This document shows, piece after piece, positions 1 to 4,969 of a DNA stretch of 9,076 nt. Position numbers and translations under genes: made by a program. Where the stretch lies: positions 1 through 9,076 of the forward strand of contig JAMPIC010000049.1 in the NCBI GenBank assembly GCA_023663025.1, read 5' to 3'. Under the pieces are notes generated by a model. It was not told the DNA's origin. It ran no database searches and saw only the letters and a list, made by a program, of their open reading frames with translations. Origin of the DNA: Prevotella sp. Lineage in GTDB: Bacteria; Bacillota; Clostridia; Oscillospirales; Ruminococcaceae. How positions within the stretch are numbered: position 1 is the first letter of the stretch; every line of letters begins with the position of its first letter.

Positions 1-9
1 GGAGGATTT

Positions 10-126
10 GCGCCCTACGGGCGCAGGGGATTTCGCTCCCTGCGGGGAGCGACCAAAGGGCGCCGCCCTTTGGAAACCTGCCGCCTTTGAAAAGGCGGGC
101 GAAACTTTTAGTCGCGGCTTCGCCGC
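10..126. repeat. Array of five GC-rich hairpins
   Basis: Five perfect or near-perfect inverted repeats follow one another with almost no spacing: 10-24 (GCGCCC, 3-nt loop), 34-51 (CGCTCCC, 4-nt loop), 53-73 (CCAAAGGGC, 3-nt loop), 81-98 (CCGCCTTT, 2-nt loop) and 114-126 (GCGGC, TTC loop). All are seen directly. The stretch does not encode a recognisable protein and has no T-run, so it is not a set of textbook intrinsic terminators. It lies just downstream of the nadB stop (minus strand) and could form or stabilise that transcript's 3' end. Hairpin-rich intergenic repeats are common in gut Clostridia; assigning it to such a dispersed family is inference. Confidence 0.75.
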
Positions 127-206
127 CCAATATTCTCTACTCGTTCCGTAAACAACAATTTATTCTTGATCTTGCTTCTTTTAAATGCAACTGTTAGGAA
201 TTTCCC

Positions 207-1670
207 CTAAATAACTTCCTTCAATATAAGATACGCAACTGTGGCAAGAGATTTCGCTTCCACATAATTATAGTCCACCGCGAAGTCCCCGTCCTCCAGC
301 AGACGCTTTATCTCGGATATCCTCTCGAAGCCTGCCAGAGCCTCTTTCATATCGGGAATGACAAAATAGGACTTCTGCATAATGTGGCGTATCTCCGTCC
401 TCAGACCCTGGGGAATAGGCTCGGCAGTTTCGTTTACGGGGAAATCTCCGCTTTCAAGCTCTTCAAGGGGACAAAGCTCCGTCTCCGCAAGAGCCGCGCC
501 GATGTCCTCCGCAGCCTGTCTGCCGAAAACCAAAGCCTCCAGCAGGGAATTGGAGGCGAGACGGTTGTTTCCGTGAACGCCCGTGTGGCTGCATTCTCCC
601 ACGGCGTACAGACCGTCTATCGAGGACATAGCCTTTGTGCTGACATTTATTCCGCCCATAAGATAGTGCTGACAGGGGTAAATGGGGATCATATCCTTTG
701 TCATGTCAATGCCCTGACTGAGCAGATACTTATAGATCATGGGAAAACGTTTTTTCAGAAATTCGGGGTCTTTGTGAGTAATGTCCAGATAGAACTCGTC
801 AGAACCTATGCGGCGACCCTCGATGACGATGGCGTGGGAAACCACGTCCCGTGGAGCAAGCTCCAGACGTTCGTCGTAATTTTCCATGAACCGCTCGCCG
901 CAGCAGTTTTTGAGGTACGCTCCCTCTCCCCGCACAGCCTCGGAAATGAGGAAGCATTCCCGCGTGTGCTTGTTGTTGAAAGCGGTGGGGTGGAACTGTA
1001 TCAGCGAAAGATTTTTTATGTTCGCGCCCAATTCATAGGCGAGAGTAATGCCGTCCCCCGTGGCAATGGCGGAATTGGTCGTATAGTCGTAGACCCTGCC
1101 TATGCCGCCCGTTGCAAGGATCAGCTTTCTGGAATTGCAGGTCATATGTACACCGTCTTTAAGTATATCAGCGGAAAAACCCGTGGAGGTTTTTTTCATT
1201 CTGCAAAGCAGAGCGTTCTCCATAACGGTAACATTCGGCAGCTTCTTGACGGCTTCCTGGAGCTTGGTGGTTATCTCGAAGCCCGTGGAATCCTTGTGGT
1301 GGAATATCCTGCGGCGGGAGTGACCGCCCTCCAGCGTGCGGTGGAGGTTTCCGTTTTCGTCGCGGTCGAAGTCCACGCCGAGAGAGATTATTTTTTCGAT
1401 TTCGTTTGCGGCTTCTGTCACAAGAATTTTCAGGCTGTCGGGATTATTCTTGAAGCCGCCCGCGATAAGAGTGTCGTTTGTGTGCAGGCGAGTGCTGTCG
1501 TCCTCGGGCTTATAGACTGCGGCAATGCCCCCTTGAGCGAGGGCGGAATTGCAGAGGATAAGCTCACGCTTGGTGATTATCAGAACCTTTAAATGCTGAG
1601 GAAGATTGATCGCCGAGTAAAGACCTCCCGCGCCCGTACCCGCTATGATCACATCGTAATTTTCGGACAT
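207..1670 (-). CDS. nadB: L-aspartate oxidase (FAD-dependent, quinolinate/NAD synthesis)
   Basis: Oxidises L-aspartate to iminoaspartate, the first step of de novo NAD synthesis; NadA then makes quinolinate. The 487-residue cytosolic flavoprotein starts with an FAD-binding GTGAGG loop (residues 11-16) and carries SALAQGGIAA (42-51). Residues equivalent to the family's active-site set are visible: E114 in LEGGHSRRR, H227 in QFHPT, R274 in APRDVVSHA, H335 in QHYLMGG and R370 in NNRLASNSL. The ATG at 1670 was chosen because AAGGA lies a few bases upstream; a start 21 codons further out lacks such a site. The usual family C-terminus with an ESRGAHYR-like motif is absent: the protein stops after a short helical tail (LILKEVI), so it is shorter than typical NadB (about 510-540 aa). 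The related paralogues SdhA/FrdA are less likely, given EGGHS and HTGVHGNNRLASNS. nadA and nadC are not in the window. Confidence 0.92.
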   Translation of the reverse strand: MSENYDVIIAGTGAGGLYSAINLPQHLKVLIITKRELILCNSALAQGGIAAVYKPEDDSTRLHTNDTLIAGGFKNNPDSLKILVTEAANEIEKIISLGVDFDRDENGNLHRTLEGGHSRRRIFHHKDSTGFEITTKLQEAVKKLPNVTVMENALLCRMKKTSTGFSADILKDGVHMTCNSRKLILATGGIGRVYDYTTNSAIATGDGITLAYELGANIKNLSLIQFHPTAFNNKHTRECFLISEAVRGEGAYLKNCCGERFMENYDERLELAPRDVVSHAIVIEGRRIGSDEFYLDITHKDPEFLKKRFPMIYKYLLSQGIDMTKDMIPIYPCQHYLMGGINVSTKAMSSIDGLYAVGECSHTGVHGNNRLASNSLLEALVFGRQAAEDIGAALAETELCPLEELESGDFPVNETAEPIPQGLRTEIRHIMQKSYFVIPDMKEALAGFERISEIKRLLEDGDFAVDYNYVEAKSLATVAYLILKEVI

Positions 1671-1721
1671 TTTGGTTTCCTTCATTTCATAATAGTTTTG
1701 AATTTTAATACAGATATTTTT

Positions 1722-1750
1722 ATTATAGCACATAATTATTAATAAATCAA
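1722..1750 (-). promoter_or_regulatory. nadB promoter
   Basis: On the minus strand, -35 TTGATT (1745-1750) and -10 TATAAT (1722-1727) are separated by exactly 17 bp, with a TGC extended -10 directly before the TATAAT. The predicted transcript start is near 1715, giving a leader of about 45 nt before the chosen ATG at 1670. I see no obvious operator for a NAD repressor. Confidence 0.75.
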
Positions 1751-1817
1751 GATATTGCCGTAAACTTGCGCAGAAATCAATTTATGATTTAATTTAAATT
1801 GTTGTTTATACGGATAA

Positions 1818-1988
1818 CGGCACTGTAGGGCGGGGGCATGCTCCCGCCTAAAATAGGTTTGCGGTAAAATTCTGTAGGGGACGGGTTTCCCGTCCCGCTG
1901 GTTATGTGACCTGCGGGCGGGGAGACCCCGCCCCTACGAACATCGTTGCAGAAACAGGCGGGAGCAAGCCCCCGCCCTACAGCTGCCG
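1818..1988. repeat. Nested palindromic intergenic element
   Basis: Outer arms at 1823-1848 and 1957-1982 are 26-nt inverted repeats with one mismatch. They extend to 1818 and 1988 if a one-base gap is allowed. Inside, GTAGGGG (1874-1880) pairs with CCCCTAC (1931-1937), and two further hairpins sit within: 1879-1895 (GGACGGG, TTT loop) and 1916-1932 (GGCGGGG, AGA loop). The whole 171-nt block can fold as one long structure. It separates nadB from the divergent rpsF operon and codes for nothing recognisable. It resembles non-coding mobile palindromes (MITE- or REP-like); that classification is inference. Confidence 0.8.
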
Positions 1989-2095
1989 AAAAATTATACG
2001 CTAAATTACAATTTGCCGCAAACAGCCTTTTCAACGAATAATGATTTCGTTTCGGTTCGTTTCTGCGCAAAATATCCAAAATTTCCGGAAAACAG

Positions 2096-2124
2096 TTGAC
2101 AAGCATAATCTGCCATGATATAAT
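2096..2124 (+). promoter_or_regulatory. rpsF operon promoter
   Basis: Consensus -35 TTGACA (2096-2101) and -10 TATAAT (2119-2124) with 17-bp spacing and a TGA extended -10. Transcription should start near 2131. A 10-bp palindrome (TTTCCGGAAA, 2082-2091) lies immediately upstream of the -35 box; its role is unknown. Confidence 0.9.
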
Positions 2125-2132
2125 AAAATGTA

Positions 2133-2173
2133 TCCTCGTCCGCGGAAAGTCGCGGACGTAATCCAAGAGGAGG
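2133..2173 (+). promoter_or_regulatory. Structured rpsF leader able to mask the Shine-Dalgarno sequence
   Basis: The leader holds an 8-bp perfect stem, CGTCCGCG (2137-2144) with CGCGGACG (2151-2158), around a 6-nt loop. Just outside it, TCCTC (2133-2137) is complementary to GAGGA (2167-2171), which is part of the AGGAGG ribosome binding site at 2168-2173. In many bacteria the S6:S18 complex represses its own operon through an rpsF leader structure. The diagnostic CCG bulge is not clearly placed here, so assignment to that family is tentative. Confidence 0.4.
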
Positions 2174-2181
2174 TGTTTTAA

Positions 2182-2472
2182 ATGGCTAAAATCAGTGAAG
2201 CTTATGAGACCATGGCGGTTTACAGCCTGAAAAACGGTGAGGACGGCGTTAAGGCTCTTAACGACAAGTTCAAGGCGCTTATCGAGGCTAACGGTACTAT
2301 GGAATCCGTTGACGAATGGGGCAAGAGAAAGCTTGCTTACGAGATCGACGATCAGACAGAGGGCTACTATGTGCTTTACACATTCACAAGCAAGCCCGAT
2401 TTCCCCGCCGAGCTGGATCGTGTGTTCAAAATCACGGACGGCGTTATGCGTTCGCTTACTACCGTAAGATAA
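2182..2472 (+). CDS. rpsF: 30S ribosomal protein S6
   Basis: A 96-residue component of the small-subunit platform, where it binds 16S rRNA as a dimer with S18. The sequence fits the family end to end: YETMAVYSLKN at the start of the first strand, the central VDEWGKRKLAYEI segment, and YYVLYTF before a terminal helix containing ELDRVFKITDGVMRSL. The length matches bacterial S6 (about 95-100 aa). The start is fixed by AGGAGG with an 8-nt spacer. It is the first gene of the operon, 24 nt ahead of ssb, and shares the consensus promoter at 2096-2124. Gene order rpsF-ssb-rpsR is highly conserved in Firmicutes, which strengthens all three calls. Confidence 0.97.
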   Translation: MAKISEAYETMAVYSLKNGEDGVKALNDKFKALIEANGTMESVDEWGKRKLAYEIDDQTEGYYVLYTFTSKPDFPAELDRVFKITDGVMRSLTTVR

Positions 2473-2496
2473 CGCGGAAAGGGAGGTTTTACCGCA

Positions 2497-3015
2497 ATGC
2501 TGAATGCTTGTTCTATTAATAAGGTCATTCTTATGGGCAGACTTACTTCCGATCCCGAGCTGAGACAGACCCCCAGCGGAGTTTCCACATGCCGTTTTAC
2601 GGTGGCTGTGGACGGTACCGTTAATCAGACCACAAACGAACGCCGCACGGATTTTATAACCGTAAACGCGTGGCGTCAGACCGCTGAATTTGTTTCCAAA
2701 TATTTCAGCAAGGGCAGACTTATCCTCGTTGAGGGAAATTTGCGCACAGGCTCTTATGACGACCGCAACCACCCCGACGTTAAGCACTACACCTGCGAAG
2801 TAACCGCGGAAAACGTTTCGTTCGGAGAGACAAAATCGTCCTCTCAGGGGAATTACGCTCCGCAGCAGTTTGCTCAGCCTCAGTACAGCCAGCCGGCTCC
2901 CGTACAGAACGCGCCTCAGTACGCTCAGCCCCGGAACGATCCGGCGCCCGCAGTCTCATTTGGAGATTTGGGCGACTTCGAGGAGGTTATCGGGGACGGC
3001 GATCTGCCTTTTTAA
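2497..3015 (+). CDS. ssb: Single-stranded DNA-binding protein
   Basis: Coats single-stranded DNA during replication, repair and recombination, and recruits partner proteins by its C-terminal tip. The 172-residue protein has an N-terminal OB-fold (about residues 6-110) with INKVILMGRLTSDPELR, FTVAV, FITVNAWRQTAEF and LVEGNLRTGSY. A Gln/Pro-rich flexible linker (about 113-150) and an acidic tail ending DGDLPF follow, the last matching the conserved interaction peptide. The GGGAGG site (2481-2486) sits 10 nt before the ATG, a little far. The only in-frame upstream codons run back into the rpsF end, so this ATG stands. It lies between the two ribosomal protein genes, as in most Firmicutes. Confidence 0.96.
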   Translation: MLNACSINKVILMGRLTSDPELRQTPSGVSTCRFTVAVDGTVNQTTNERRTDFITVNAWRQTAEFVSKYFSKGRLILVEGNLRTGSYDDRNHPDVKHYTCEVTAENVSFGETKSSSQGNYAPQQFAQPQYSQPAPVQNAPQYAQPRNDPAPAVSFGDLGDFEEVIGDGDLPF

Positions 3016-3070
3016 AAGCCGGATCGTTAAGCTGCAAAAGGCAAGAAGATTTTTCAAGGAGGTTTCATAA

Positions 3071-3319
3071 ATGGAAAAGGATAGAGAAAGAGCTCCCCGC
3101 GGCGCTAAGAGAACCCGCAAAAAGGTTTGTATGTTCTGCGCCGACAGGGTTGAGAAGATCGACTACAAGGACGTTGCAAGACTTAAGAAGTGCATGACCG
3201 AAAGGTCTAAGATACTTCCCAGACGCGTAACGGGAACTTGCGCTTATCATCAGAGAGAGCTTACGTCCGCGATCAAGCGCGCAAGATATATCGCGCTTAT
3301 CCCCTATGTTTCCGACTGA
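3071..3319 (+). CDS. rpsR: 30S ribosomal protein S18 (cysteine-containing form)
   Basis: An 82-residue small-subunit protein that pairs with S6 on the 16S rRNA platform. Family hallmarks are IDYKDV, ILPRRVTG and AIKRARYIALIPYV. AAGGAGGT at 3056-3063 with a 7-nt spacer defines the start. The protein carries C20-x2-C23, C57 and H60 (TCAYH), plus C41, a pattern matching the putative zinc-binding 'C+' forms of S18 found in many Clostridia. From memory, the B. subtilis protein has lost most of these residues. Metal binding is inferred. It is the last gene of the operon and is followed at once by an intrinsic terminator. Confidence 0.96.
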   Translation: MEKDRERAPRGAKRTRKKVCMFCADRVEKIDYKDVARLKKCMTERSKILPRRVTGTCAYHQRELTSAIKRARYIALIPYVSD

Positions 3320-3333
3320 TTCGGATCAATTTC

Positions 3334-3369
3334 AAAGCAGGAGCTTAACGGCTTCTGCTTTTTATTTTT
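3334..3369 (+). terminator. Intrinsic terminator of the rpsF-ssb-rpsR operon
   Basis: An 11-bp stem (3334-3344 with 3351-3361, one G-T pair) with a 6-nt loop runs directly into a T-rich tract to 3369. It lies 15 nt after the rpsR stop. Confidence 0.9.
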
Positions 3370-3438
3370 GCGTGCCAAACAGCAATTTACGCTTTCGGGC
3401 GGATTTATGGCAATCTTCCGAATATTGGCACGTTTTTC

Positions 3439-3478
3439 GTAGGAGACGGGTTTACCGTCCCGCGGTAACCGCCCCTAC
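3439..3478. repeat. Short copy of the palindromic intergenic repeat
   Basis: The first 25 nt match the inner part of the element at 1874-1898 with two mismatches, and both copies end in CGCCCCTAC. Outer arms GTAGGAG and CCCCTAC pair with one mismatch. Inner hairpins are GACGG/CCGTC (3445-3459) and GCGGT/ACCGC (3462-3472). This shows the repeat occurs at least twice within 1.6 kb, in a long (1874-1937) and a short form. It is not coding. Confidence 0.75.
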
Positions 3479-3479
3479 G

Positions 3480-3509
3480 GTTGCACATTTTTCGGGTGCA
3501 ACTTTTTTT
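3480..3509 (+). terminator. Second intrinsic terminator between rpsR and the lysis cassette
   Basis: GTTGCAC (3480-3486) pairs with GTGCAAC (3496-3502) around a 9-nt loop and is followed by seven T. It would stop any transcript reading through from the ribosomal operon. Confidence 0.65.
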
Positions 3510-3536
3510 ATTTGCGCAGAAAAGTTTTCCGTTTCC

Positions 3537-3565
3537 TTGACCTAACGGGATTTTTCCCGTAGAAT
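3537..3565 (+). promoter_or_regulatory. Lysis-cassette promoter with an operator-like palindrome
   Basis: -35 TTGACC (3537-3542) and -10 TAGAAT (3560-3565) are 17 bp apart. The spacer contains ACGGGA-N4-TCCCGT (3545-3560), a perfect 12-base inverted repeat that touches the first base of the -10 box. A protein bound there would block RNA polymerase. I do not recognise the sequence as a known operator; it is not a Firmicutes LexA box. The alternative reading, that it is only an RNA hairpin from upstream transcription, remains possible. Confidence 0.55.
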
Positions 3566-3583
3566 ATAACCGAGAGAAGGGAG

Positions 3584-3610
3584 CCGAAGCGCTGTTCCGC
3601 TTCGGTTTTT
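3584..3610 (+). terminator. Terminator-like hairpin in the amidase leader
   Basis: CCGAAGCG (3584-3591) pairs perfectly with CGCTTCGG (3598-3605) around a 6-nt loop, followed by TTTTT. It lies about 12 nt after the predicted transcript start (near 3572) and before the ribosome binding site (3616-3620), so it would end most transcripts at about 40 nt. It could be an attenuator, or a third insulating terminator if the real promoter lies elsewhere. Confidence 0.75.
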
Positions 3611-3629
3611 ATTGCAAGGAAATGATATA

Positions 3630-4439
3630 ATGGCGTTAAAAGTACAGCAGCAGTTCCTCACCCCCAACAAGTACAGCAGACCTGCGATACCTCTGACAAA
3701 GGTGACGAAGATCGCCGTCCACTATGTGGGCGGGGCGGGAAGTACGGCGCAGAACACCCGCGATTATTTCGAGTCCCTGAAAGATCAGATCCCCGACCCC
3801 ACGGGAAAATGGTGGCTTAACAAGGACGGCTCTTATCGCACGTTCAAGGGCGAAAGGGTGGGGATACGCTATGTTTCCTCCCACTTTGCGGTGGGACTTG
3901 AGGGCGAGGTCATTCAGTGCATTCCGACGGACGAGTGGTCGTACTGCACAAATCAGGCGAACGGATACAGCATATCCATCGAGACTTGTCACCCTCTTGC
4001 GGACGGAAAATTCAATTCCGTTACCGAGCGCAGCCTTATCGAGCTTACCGCTGATTTGTGCAGGAAATTCGGTCTTACGGAAAAAGACGTTATCCGCCAC
4101 TATGACGTGACGGGAAAGCTTTGTCCCCTCTACTATGTGAAACACCCCGAGGCTTGGGACAATTTCCGCGCCGAAGTGAAAAAGCTTCTGGAAAGCGGCG
4201 GCGAACCTCCGAAAGAGGAGGGGAAAAGCTTTCTCGTAAAAGTTCTCGACAGCGCGCTGAATATCCGCAGATATCCTTCCCTGACCGCGCCCGTTGACGG
4301 TGTTATCACCGACGGCGGCGTTTACACTGTCACGGAGACAGCCAATGGCGGCGGCATTCTCTGGGGAAAGCTGAAAAGCGGCGCGGGCTGGATATCCCTC
4401 GGAAGCAAGTATGTCAAACGGCTGGAGGCGAAAAAATGA
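3630..4439 (+). CDS. N-acetylmuramoyl-L-alanine amidase, endolysin type (Amidase_2 + SH3)
   Basis: Cleaves the bond between N-acetylmuramic acid and L-alanine in peptidoglycan. The 269-residue protein has an Amidase_2/PGRP-like domain (about 20-185) with the zinc ligands visible: H31 in IAVHYVGG, H157 and C165 in RHYDVTGKLCP. A short Pro/Glu linker (190-199) joins it to a bacterial SH3-type wall-binding domain (about 201-265; LNIRRYPS, GWISLGSKYVKRL). There is no signal peptide or membrane segment, so export would depend on the holin, as for phage endolysins. AAGGA at 3616-3620 with a 9-nt spacer favours this ATG over an upstream TTG. The stop overlaps the holin start by 4 nt (ATGA), indicating translational coupling. 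No other phage genes are nearby, so it may be a domesticated or remnant lysis gene. Confidence 0.92.
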   Translation: MALKVQQQFLTPNKYSRPAIPLTKVTKIAVHYVGGAGSTAQNTRDYFESLKDQIPDPTGKWWLNKDGSYRTFKGERVGIRYVSSHFAVGLEGEVIQCIPTDEWSYCTNQANGYSISIETCHPLADGKFNSVTERSLIELTADLCRKFGLTEKDVIRHYDVTGKLCPLYYVKHPEAWDNFRAEVKKLLESGGEPPKEEGKSFLVKVLDSALNIRRYPSLTAPVDGVITDGGVYTVTETANGGGILWGKLKSGAGWISLGSKYVKRLEAKK

Positions 4440-4834
4440 ACGTTCTGAAAAATTTCGCAAAGGAGATAACGGCGGCGGTCTGCTCGGTATGCGGATTTAT
4501 TTTCGGCGATTTGGACGGTCTTATGGCTGCGCTGATAATTCTCATCGTTATGGACTACGTTTCGGGAGTTATCGCGGCGGCTGCGGAAAAAAGACTGTCC
4601 AGCGCGGCGGGAGCAAAGGGCATTGCCAAAAAGGTGTTTATGCTTCTGATAGTGGCTGCGGCAAACGTGGCGGACATAAACATCATCGGCGAGGGACACG
4701 TTCTGAAAAGCGTTACGGCAATGTTTTATGCCGCCAATGAGTGTATTTCCATTATCGAGAACGCGGGGCGGCTGGGAGTGCCCGTCCCCAAAAAGCTGCT
4801 TGACGTTCTGGAGCAGCTTAAACAGGATAACTGA
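4436..4834 (+). CDS. Phage lysis / toxin-secretion type holin
   Basis: A 132-residue membrane protein of the holin group that includes TcdE-like and phage-lysis holins (Pfam Phage_holin_4 type). Holins form inner-membrane lesions through which the endolysin, or in some clostridia a toxin, leaves the cell. Two clear hydrophobic stretches are seen (about residues 28-48, GLMAALIILIVMDYVSGVIAA, and 66-78, VFMLLIVAAANVA). Weaker hydrophobic sections lie near residues 11-24 and 90-106. Family motifs are DYVSG, GAKGIAKK and FYAANECISIIENAGRLGVPVPKKL. GGAGG at 4424-4428 lies 7 nt before the ATG, inside the amidase gene. It overlaps the amidase by 4 nt and is followed by a strong terminator, so the pair forms a complete bicistronic cassette. 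Gene order endolysin then holin is the reverse of many phages. Confidence 0.88.
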   Translation: MNVLKNFAKEITAAVCSVCGFIFGDLDGLMAALIILIVMDYVSGVIAAAAEKRLSSAAGAKGIAKKVFMLLIVAAANVADINIIGEGHVLKSVTAMFYAANECISIIENAGRLGVPVPKKLLDVLEQLKQDN

Positions 4835-4873
4835 AAAAACGGTTCGGAGACGCCGCGTTTCCGAACCGTTTTT
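4835..4873. terminator. Strong bidirectional terminator after the holin
   Basis: A perfect 14-bp stem (4835-4848 with 4860-4873) has A-run and T-run flanks and an 11-nt loop. It starts at the base after the holin stop codon (4832-4834) and would terminate transcription in both directions, isolating the cassette from mtaD. Confidence 0.92.
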
Positions 4874-4907
4874 GCTGTGTGATGAATTTTTACTGTTCCG
4901 AAGCGTC

Positions 4908-4936
4908 TTGCCAAATTCCAAAAAATGATGTATAAT
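4908..4936 (+). promoter_or_regulatory. Promoter of the mtaD-like gene
   Basis: -35 TTGCCA (4908-4913) and -10 TATAAT (4931-4936) with 17-bp spacing. The predicted start near 4943 leaves a leader of about 27 nt containing AAAGGAG at 4955-4961. Confidence 0.75.
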
Positions 4937-4969
4937 AAGTACAAATTACTTCCGAAAGGAGCTGCCGTT

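Noticed and set aside
1..206. Possible CRISPR-like or tandem repeat array
   Set aside because: The hairpins differ in sequence and there are no equal-length spacers or identical repeats.
384..1592. 402-codon open frame antisense to nadB
   Set aside because: It mirrors nadB codon usage, encodes no recognisable domain, and lies wholly within a well-supported gene.
1789..2787. 332-codon minus-strand frame across the palindromic element, rpsF and ssb
   Set aside because: Antisense shadow of two certain genes; includes repeat sequence and has no family features.
3636..4460. 274-codon frame antisense to the amidase
   Set aside because: Shadow of the amidase gene, with no motifs.
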